12,085 nucleotides of DNA from the NCBI GenBank assembly GCA_029933635.1, contig JAOZNS010000007.1, positions 14,264 through 26,348 on the forward strand, written 5' to 3'. Source of the stretch: Candidatus Zixiibacteriota bacterium. Lineage in GTDB: Bacteria; Zixibacteria; MSB-5A5; SM1-73. Shown in pieces: positions 7,821-12,085 of the stretch. The notes under the pieces are model-generated. The model saw nothing but the letters and a program-made list of their open reading frames with translations. It had not been told where the DNA came from and did not search any database. Each line of letters starts with the position of its first letter. Position 1 is the stretch's first letter. A program made the position numbers and the translations under genes.

Positions 7821-8945
7821 ATGAATATCCCGGTCTCTGTGGTAAGGTGTGATGATTACACCTATCCCAACGTTCATAGGGCGGTCCAGACCTGTTTCGA
7901 CCATCTGGGAGGACTTAAGAGATTTGTAAGGAAAGATCAGAAAGTTTTGATCAAGCCCAATTTGCTTTCTGCTAAGGACCCCTCTCGAGCCATCACCACC
8001 CATCCCATGGTGGTTAGGGCAGTAACCGAACAGGTGCAAAACTTGGGGGCTGTGCCCATTCTGGGGGATAGTCCGGGAGGTGTGGATCGGGGCATAAGGA
8101 GGGTATGGGAGAACACAAAGCTCTCGGAGGTGGCCGGACAAACCGGTGCAAAACTGGTGGCGTTTGAAACTTCAGGGGTCCACCCAAAAACCACACCAGC
8201 AGGAAAAACATACTTTATCGCCAAGCCGGTTGTGGATGCGGATGTGATCATCAGTCTTCCCAAGCTCAAGACTCATACCTTAACCTTAATGACCTGTGCA
8301 GTGAAGAACATGTTTGGGTCCATACCTGGCTTCAGGAAGGCGGAATACCATAAACAGGCACCCAAACCAAAGGATTTCGCTCAGGTGGTGGTGGACATCT
8401 TCTCCCTGACCAGACCTCATCTTACCCTGGTGGATGCGGTAGTATGCATGGATGGAGATGGTCCCTCCTCTGGTGATCCCAAATACGCGGGTCTGCTTTT
8501 CTCCAGCACAAATGCAGTGGCTTTGGATATGGTGGCGGCAAAAATCATGGGTTTTAAAGATAACGAGATCGATACTACCCGGATTGCTCAAAAGAAAGGT
8601 TTGGGACCGAAATCGTTCGAGCAGATCCAAATCCACGGGGAAAGATTAGAAGATATCCCTTTACCTAAATTTGTCCTTCCTTCCAATCGATTCATCAAAA
8701 TGATCCCGGACTTTTTGCTCAAGCTGATTACCCCCTTTGTTTGGGTAAGGCCCAACATCCTGGATGGAAACTGCACCAATTGCAACGTCTGCGTGGAGAA
8801 TTGTCCCACCAAAAGTATTCATAAAGGCAAAAACAGACCACATTTCGACTATTCCAGGTGCATCAACTGCATGTGCTGTCATGAGCTTTGTCCCCACCGG
8901 GCGATATATCTGCAAAAGAGCCGACTGGCAAGAAGGATTGGCTGA
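7821..8945 (+). CDS. DUF362 domain protein with two 4Fe-4S ferredoxin motifs
   Basis: A 374-residue protein with an N-terminal DUF362 domain (about 1-290) and a C-terminal bacterial ferredoxin domain. DUF362 hallmarks include VLIKPNLLS near residue 43, ILGDSPGG around 74, and PKLKTHTLTLMTCAVKNMFG around 148-167. The two cluster-binding motifs are CTNCNVCVENCP (Cys 318, 321, 324, 328) and CINCMCCHELCP (Cys 347, 350, 353, 357, with an extra Cys 352), both C-x2-C-x2-C-x3-C-P. The family is common in anaerobes and its role is not firmly known; electron transfer or Fe-S-dependent chemistry is inferred from the ferredoxin part. There is no signal peptide, so it is probably cytoplasmic. The ATG has no Shine-Dalgarno site and follows the terminator-like hairpin, so the gene is probably a separate unit. 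Confidence 0.9.
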   Translation: MNIPVSVVRCDDYTYPNVHRAVQTCFDHLGGLKRFVRKDQKVLIKPNLLSAKDPSRAITTHPMVVRAVTEQVQNLGAVPILGDSPGGVDRGIRRVWENTKLSEVAGQTGAKLVAFETSGVHPKTTPAGKTYFIAKPVVDADVIISLPKLKTHTLTLMTCAVKNMFGSIPGFRKAEYHKQAPKPKDFAQVVVDIFSLTRPHLTLVDAVVCMDGDGPSSGDPKYAGLLFSSTNAVALDMVAAKIMGFKDNEIDTTRIAQKKGLGPKSFEQIQIHGERLEDIPLPKFVLPSNRFIKMIPDFLLKLITPFVWVRPNILDGNCTNCNVCVENCPTKSIHKGKNRPHFDYSRCINCMCCHELCPHRAIYLQKSRLARRIG

Positions 8946-9046
8946 AAATTCTTTGTTTGGTTGATCTTTGCAAAATGCTTCCCTCAGTTTGAAGTTCACC
9001 ATATTTCTATCCGTTTACGTTGAAGCTCAAAAACTCAATTTTCCTC

Positions 9047-9074
9047 TTGCCTCCAAGTCTATCATTTTTATATT
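9047..9074 (+). promoter_or_regulatory. Possible sigma-70 promoter of the EF-Tu-like gene
   Basis: TTGCCT (9047-9052, four of six) and TATATT (9069-9074, five of six) are separated by 16 bases, followed by an A-rich stretch. This would give a leader of about 65 bases for the small gene at 9146. It is only a consensus match. Confidence 0.4.
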
Positions 9075-9133
9075 AAGAAAAAATTAAAGGATTTTCATCA
9101 AAAACATATGGACTCAGACCTTAACCCTTTTGC

Positions 9134-9141
9134 AAAGGAGG
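9134..9141 (+). promoter_or_regulatory. Strong Shine-Dalgarno site of the EF-Tu-like gene
   Basis: AAAGGAGG lies four bases before the ATG at 9146. It is the best RBS in the window and supports both the start and active translation of a very small gene. Confidence 0.8.
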
Positions 9142-9145
9142 GAAA

Positions 9146-9403
9146 ATGATAGAGGAAGAAGTGGGAAGAGTGTCTGGCTATTTTGGCAAGATTGGAGTGG
9201 CGGCCATTGAGATCACTCAGGGGACCCTTTCGGTTGGGGATACCATCCATATCAAAGGACATACCACCGATTTTACCCAAACGGTGGACTCCATGCAGAT
9301 TGAACACCAAGCAGTTCAAACAGCCAAAGCTGGTGACTCCATAGGGATCAAGGTCAAAGAGAAGGTGAGGGATCACGACAAGGTGTATAAAGTGATCGAA
9401 TGA
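9146..9403 (+). CDS. Small translation elongation factor-like protein (EF-Tu domain 2 only)
   Basis: An 85-residue protein consisting almost entirely of one beta-barrel like domain 2 of translational GTPases. The characteristic run is VGRVSGYFGKIGVAAIEI, then GTLSVGDTIHIKG (glycine turns as in EF-Tu domain 2), a VDSMQIEH segment, AKAGDSIGIKV, and a short charged end. There is no P-loop or any other part of a G domain, so it cannot hydrolyse GTP. Proteins of this size and type are annotated as translation elongation factor-like in archaea and various uncultivated bacteria; their role is not established. It has its own promoter-like sequence and a very strong RBS, so it looks like a functional gene and not a remnant of tuf. 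Confidence 0.85.
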   Translation: MIEEEVGRVSGYFGKIGVAAIEITQGTLSVGDTIHIKGHTTDFTQTVDSMQIEHQAVQTAKAGDSIGIKVKEKVRDHDKVYKVIE

Positions 9404-9447
9404 TTTTTCGAGATCAGCAGAGATTCAGCCTTAGGTAACGGGCTAAT

Positions 9448-9480
9448 CTTAGAGATGGAGGAATTTATCCCATCCCTGAG
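9448..9480 (+). other. Hairpin between the EF-Tu-like gene and the next gene
   Basis: CTTAGAGATGG (9448-9458) pairs with CCATCCCTGAG (9470-9480) over 11 positions with one mismatch and one G-T pair, around an 11-base loop. No T-run follows, so it is not a standard terminator; it may be a weak terminator, a 3'-end stabiliser or part of the leader of the next gene. Confidence 0.4.
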
Positions 9481-9523
9481 TTAGATACTGTTGAACAAGT
9501 TTCATTTTCTCCATAACGAAAAC

Positions 9524-10033
9524 ATGGCTAACCTAGATAATCTTTCCCGCGAACAGCTGATCGGGATGCTGGATGATTTTGCCAAAAACTGGCTGGCGCA
9601 TGATGGGCTGTGGTTTCAGGCGGTGGAGCAGAAGTTCGGACTGGATGCAGCCATAGAGCTTGACCGGAAGGCGTGGGAGAAATTCACCGTGATCGAAGCC
9701 CAGCGAATAATGAGGAGGCATAACATCCAGGAAGGAAGCGGCTTGGAAGGATTGAAAAAGGCTTTGAATTTTCGTCTATATAGCCGGCTGAATAAACAGG
9801 AAATCACAGAGGAGACCGAAAATCGATTCATCTTTCGGATGAACGACTGTCGGGTGCAATCTGCCCGCAAAAGAAAAGGGCTTCCCGATTTTCCCTGCAA
9901 GCCGGTGGGGATTGTGGAATACAGCCGGTTTGCCCTGACCATTGATCCCCGTATCCGCACCACCTGCATCTGTTGTCCTCCAGATGAACATCCCGAAGAA
10001 TATTATTGTGCCTGGGCCTTTGAGATAGGATAG
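9524..10033 (+). CDS. DUF6125-like cysteine-containing protein
   Basis: A protein of about 169 residues, recognised from memory as the DUF6125 type; function unknown. Visible family-like stretches are LAHDGLWFQAVEQKFG, IELDRKAWEKFTVIEAQRIM and NDCRVQSARKRKGLPDFPC. The C-terminus has a cysteine cluster (CICCPP, then EEYYCAWAF). The conserved Cys and His residues hint at metal binding or thiol chemistry, but this is only a suggestion. It has no signal peptide or membrane segment, so it is probably cytoplasmic. I chose ATG 9524 (MANLDNLSREQL) because the family-like sequence starts there; TTG 9491, 11 codons upstream, is the alternative. Neither has a good Shine-Dalgarno site. Confidence 0.82.
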   Translation: MANLDNLSREQLIGMLDDFAKNWLAHDGLWFQAVEQKFGLDAAIELDRKAWEKFTVIEAQRIMRRHNIQEGSGLEGLKKALNFRLYSRLNKQEITEETENRFIFRMNDCRVQSARKRKGLPDFPCKPVGIVEYSRFALTIDPRIRTTCICCPPDEHPEEYYCAWAFEIG

Positions 10034-10170
10034 GGGAGCTGTCCATATGTATGTGGGATGGAGGGTTGTCTTTACGCAGATTGAAGTTTGTGGCTACAAC
10101 AAAAATGTTTTGTAGCCGCACTCTTCAGAGTGTGAAAGAAATTTCGCTGAAGTCTGCGACTCAAAGACTA

Positions 10171-10186
10171 AACATCATATGATGTT
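10171..10186 (+). repeat. Perfect 16-bp palindrome upstream of yifB
   Basis: AACATCATATGATGTT is its own reverse complement. It lies 110 bases before the yifB start and could be an operator for a dimeric regulator, or a structural part of the repeat cluster around it. Confidence 0.5.
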
Positions 10187-10241
10187 AATCAATGTAAGGA
10201 AAACCGAATGTAGCTTCATTCTTTAGAGTGCATAGAGATTT

Positions 10242-10257
10242 CCGCCCATATGGGCGG
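10242..10257 (+). repeat. Perfect 16-bp GC-rich palindrome upstream of yifB
   Basis: CCGCCCATATGGGCGG is its own reverse complement and ends 39 bases before the yifB start. No T-run follows on either strand, so it is not an intrinsic terminator. As RNA it would form a strong hairpin in the yifB leader. It occupies the position of the second hairpin of the last repeat copy. Confidence 0.55.
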
Positions 10258-10296
10258 CTGAAAAACCCAGAATCTTAAAATCTATTCTTAGCAGTT

Positions 10297-11838
10297 ATGT
10301 TAGCCAGAATCTTATCCAGTGCTGTTTTAGGCATCGATGCTTATATCGTGGAGGTGGAGGCAGATATAACTCCTATGCTCCCTGCTTTTGCCACGGTGGG
10401 CTTGCCCAATGAGGCAGTGAAGGAAAGCAAGGAGCGTGTGATGTCCGCCATCAAGAACTCTGGTTTTATTTTCCCCAATAAAAAGGTGACCATCAATTTA
10501 GCCCCTGCAGATGTTAGAAAAGAAGGGTCAGCCTTTGATCTTCCCATCGCCATCGGAATTTTAGCCGCCACCGGTCAGATCGCCAGAGAGAACTTCGATG
10601 ATTATATCATCTTAGGGGAGCTTTCACTGGATGGAAGCTTAAGACCCATCCGAGGATCCCTGTGCATGGCCCTGCAGGCCCGAGAACATGACAATCTCAA
10701 AGGAATGATCCTACCCCAGCAGAATGCCAAAGAGGCGGCAATGGCGAAGGGACTGAAGATCTATCCAGTTGAATCCTTAAGACAAACCATAGATTTTCTT
10801 GAAAATGGTGATTCCATCAAATCATTTGAGATTGATATAAATGAAGTATTTGAGAAGGCGCTGACCTATCCTATCGATTTTTCTGATGTGAAGGGTCAGG
10901 AGCACGCCAAAAGGGCTTTGGAGGTGGCAGCGGCTGGAGGTCATAACATCATACTTATCGGTCCACCGGGATCCGGCAAGACCATGCTGGCAAAGAGGCT
11001 ACCCACCATTCTGCCCACCTTAACTTTGGACGAAGCCTTAGAGACCACCAAGATTCATTCGGTAGCTGGACTTTTGCCACCGGATACCGCACTGATAGCT
11101 ATTCGACCTTTCAGGTCTCCTCATCATACCATAAGCGATGCTGGTCTGATTGGTGGCGGAAGGATTCCGCGTCCCGGAGAGGTTAGTCTCTCTCATCATG
11201 GGGTTTTGTTTCTTGACGAGATGCCGGAGTTTCATAAGGATGTTTTAGAGGTGCTCAGGCAACCCATGGAGGATGGAAGGGTGACCATCTCCCGAGCCAC
11301 CATGTCTTTAACCTATCCTGCTCAATTCATGCTTGCCGGAGCCTTAAACCCCTGTCCATGCGGTTATCATGGCGATCCCTCGCACGAATGTTCCTGCACC
11401 CCCCTCCAGATTCAAAGATACATGGGAAAAATCTCTGGGCCACTTCTCGATAGAATTGATATACATATAGAGGTGCCTGCGGTGAAATTCAAGGAGCTTT
11501 CGGGAGAACCCACCGGAGATTCCTCGGAAACCGTGAGGAAAAGGGTAAACGCCGCCCGAAGGATTCAACAGGAAAGGTTTAAAAAGGAGAAGAAAATCTT
11601 CTGCAACGCGCACATGGAATCCAAGGAGATCGCTAAGTATTGTCCCATCGATGATGACTCCAAGGAGCTTTTGCGACAGGCGATCACCCAATTAGGGCTT
11701 TCTGCACGGGCCTATGATCGCATCCTGAAGGTCTCCCGCACCATCGCCGATCTGGAATCTGCCCCTGACATTTTGCCTCAACACATAAGCGAGGCCATTC
11801 AATACAGGAGTCTGGACAGGAATTTGTGGATGACGTGA
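10297..11838 (+). CDS. yifB: YifB/ComM-family Mg-chelatase-like AAA+ ATPase
   Basis: The 513 residues have the full YifB/ComM layout. The N-terminal ChlI-like domain (about 1-170) includes GLPNEAVKESKERV and the family opening MLARILSSAVLGIDAY. The AAA+ domain has Walker A GPPGSGKT (222-229) and Walker B VLFLDEMPEF with D307-E308. A cysteine knot follows, NPCPCG with Cys 353 and 355 then CSC at 365-367, and LLDRIDIHIEVP. A C-terminal helical domain has ARAYDRILKVSRTIADLE. In Vibrio and Haemophilus, ComM is a hexameric helicase that promotes branch migration during natural transformation; most bacteria carry this gene whether or not they are competent. Homology starts at ATG 10297, which lacks a clear Shine-Dalgarno site. 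The strongly structured leader is the unusual part. Confidence 0.96.
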   Translation: MLARILSSAVLGIDAYIVEVEADITPMLPAFATVGLPNEAVKESKERVMSAIKNSGFIFPNKKVTINLAPADVRKEGSAFDLPIAIGILAATGQIARENFDDYIILGELSLDGSLRPIRGSLCMALQAREHDNLKGMILPQQNAKEAAMAKGLKIYPVESLRQTIDFLENGDSIKSFEIDINEVFEKALTYPIDFSDVKGQEHAKRALEVAAAGGHNIILIGPPGSGKTMLAKRLPTILPTLTLDEALETTKIHSVAGLLPPDTALIAIRPFRSPHHTISDAGLIGGGRIPRPGEVSLSHHGVLFLDEMPEFHKDVLEVLRQPMEDGRVTISRATMSLTYPAQFMLAGALNPCPCGYHGDPSHECSCTPLQIQRYMGKISGPLLDRIDIHIEVPAVKFKELSGEPTGDSSETVRKRVNAARRIQQERFKKEKKIFCNAHMESKEIAKYCPIDDDSKELLRQAITQLGLSARAYDRILKVSRTIADLESAPDILPQHISEAIQYRSLDRNLWMT

Positions 11839-11883
11839 TATGGACAGAGACCGGGCCGGAGACTGAGAAAATCCTTTGCTCCA

Positions 11884-11903
11884 TGTGGATGTTATTATCC
11901 ACA
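11884..11903 (+). promoter_or_regulatory. Inverted repeat containing a perfect DnaA box
   Basis: TGTGGAT (11884-11890) and ATCCACA (11897-11903) form a perfect 7-bp inverted repeat with a 6-base spacer. The right arm with two spacer bases gives TTATCCACA (11895-11903), the DnaA-box consensus; the left arm read on the other strand is ACATCCACA, seven of nine. Two facing boxes 74 bases before the last gene's start could be a DnaA-controlled regulatory site. The match is clear; function is inferred. Confidence 0.4.
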
Positions 11904-11933
11904 AGAGGAAAAGAAGTGAGGATAATAATATTC
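11887..11933 (+). other. Hairpin overlapping the DnaA-box site
   Basis: TTATTATCC (11892-11900) pairs perfectly with GGATAATAA (11920-11928), and the stem extends outward to 11887/11933 with two G-T pairs, around a 19-base loop. It competes with the inverted repeat at 11884-11903, since they share bases. No T-run follows, so it is not a clear terminator for yifB. Confidence 0.4.
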
Positions 11934-11976
11934 TCGCTTAATAGGAGAACAAGGTTCTATAAATTGGAGGTTAAAA

Positions 11977-12085
11977 GTGTTTAACTCTGGTGATATTATT
12001 GGGCGTTTAGTTCACGTTAGGCTCTTGAGCCCGGAAATCGAGAAAGGATTTAAAGGTATAAGAGATAGCAACAAATTTGAAAAAG
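11977..12085 (+). CDS. Start of an unrecognised gene, cut by the window edge
   Basis: GTG at 11977 opens a frame that stays open to the window end, giving 36 residues beginning MFNSGDIIGRLVHVRLL. A good Shine-Dalgarno site, GGAGG at 11966-11970 (as TTGGAGG), lies six bases upstream. The visible part is basic and mixed in character, with no recognisable motif, signal peptide or membrane segment. The upstream sequence holds the DnaA-box inverted repeat and an overlapping hairpin, so the gene may have its own control. Function unknown. Confidence 0.6.
   Translation, partial: MFNSGDIIGRLVHVRLLSPEIEKGFKGIRDSNKFEK

Larger units (their letters stand above)
8946..9145 (+). other. Gap upstream of the EF-Tu-like gene
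   Basis: A 200-base A+T-rich non-coding gap. I see no strong terminator for the DUF362 gene. It contains the promoter-like pair at 9047-9074 and the strong RBS at 9134-9141. Confidence 0.45.
10072..10267 (+). repeat. Decayed paired-hairpin intergenic repeats, about three copies
   Basis: The 263-base gap before yifB holds degenerate copies of one element. One copy begins TGTAGC at 10111 with hairpin CACTC-TTCA-GAGTG (10119-10132) and runs to about 10167. Another begins TGTAGC at 10209 with the matching hairpin CATTC-TTTA-GAGTG (10218-10231). The tail of an earlier copy (TTGAAG then GTGGCTACAA, ending 10099) precedes the first. The copies share TGTAGC, a C-A-x-T-C-T-T-x-AGAGTG core and an ATTTC segment. 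The tail TGTGGCTACAA (10089-10099) and the head TTGTAGCCGCA (10110-10120) form an 11-bp stem with one G-T pair. No gene or transposase is present. Confidence 0.6.

Noticed and set aside
10242..10260. GC-rich palindrome as an intrinsic terminator of the DUF6125-type gene
   Set aside because: No T-run follows it on either strand, and it is over 200 bases from the gene end.
10072..10267. CRISPR array
   Set aside because: The repeats are few, degenerate and unevenly spaced, with internal hairpins and no cas genes nearby.
11883..11984. A 33-codon open frame (ATG 11883) ending across the start of the gene at 11977
   Set aside because: It has no RBS at its ATG, covers the inverted repeats, and its composition looks like chance. 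A leader peptide starting at GTG 11916 is possible but unsupported.

Overview
The window is a piece of a bacterial chromosome with ten genes, all on the + strand: eight complete, one cut at the left edge and one cut at the right edge. It mostly carries housekeeping genes. I see no tRNA or rRNA, CRISPR array, transposase or integrase. Base composition is moderate. TTG and GTG starts are common, and only about half the genes have a clear Shine-Dalgarno site. The gene set (PhoH, a 7TM-HD phosphodiesterase, YbeY, CorC, a DUF362 ferredoxin, a stand-alone EF-Tu domain-2 protein, a DUF6125-type protein, YifB) suggests an uncultivated lineage, perhaps a candidate phylum near the FCB group such as Zixibacteria. 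That placement is inference from gene content and was not tested by search.

Layout. From the left edge to 1054 runs the 3' part of an unrecognised gene. It has a helical, TPR-like N-terminal part and a C-terminal end resembling HEPN/DUF4145-type domains. Its last codons hold the ribosome binding site of aspS (1056-2891), which has residues expected of a non-discriminating AspRS. From 3016 to 7759 lies a conserved block: phoH, pgpH-like 7TM-HD, ybeY and corC. PhoH and YbeY are linked to RNA and ribosome maturation, the 7TM-HD protein to cyclic di-AMP breakdown, and CorC to divalent cation handling or envelope functions. A probable intrinsic terminator closes this block at 7775-7814.

The second half holds looser single genes: a DUF362 protein with two 4Fe-4S motifs (7821-8945), an 85-residue EF-Tu domain-2-like protein with its own promoter-like sequence and strong RBS (9146-9403), a DUF6125-type cysteine-rich protein (9524-10033), and yifB/comM (10297-11838). 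The 263-base gap before yifB is full of symmetry: decayed copies of a paired-hairpin intergenic repeat and two perfect 16-bp palindromes. The gap after yifB carries a perfect DnaA box inside a 7-bp inverted repeat, a second overlapping hairpin, and the RBS and start of a last gene at 11977.

I found no convincing new multi-gene system. The best items for follow-up are the HEPN-like gene at the left edge, the repeat cluster upstream of yifB, the DnaA-box palindrome after yifB, and the stand-alone EF-Tu-like protein.
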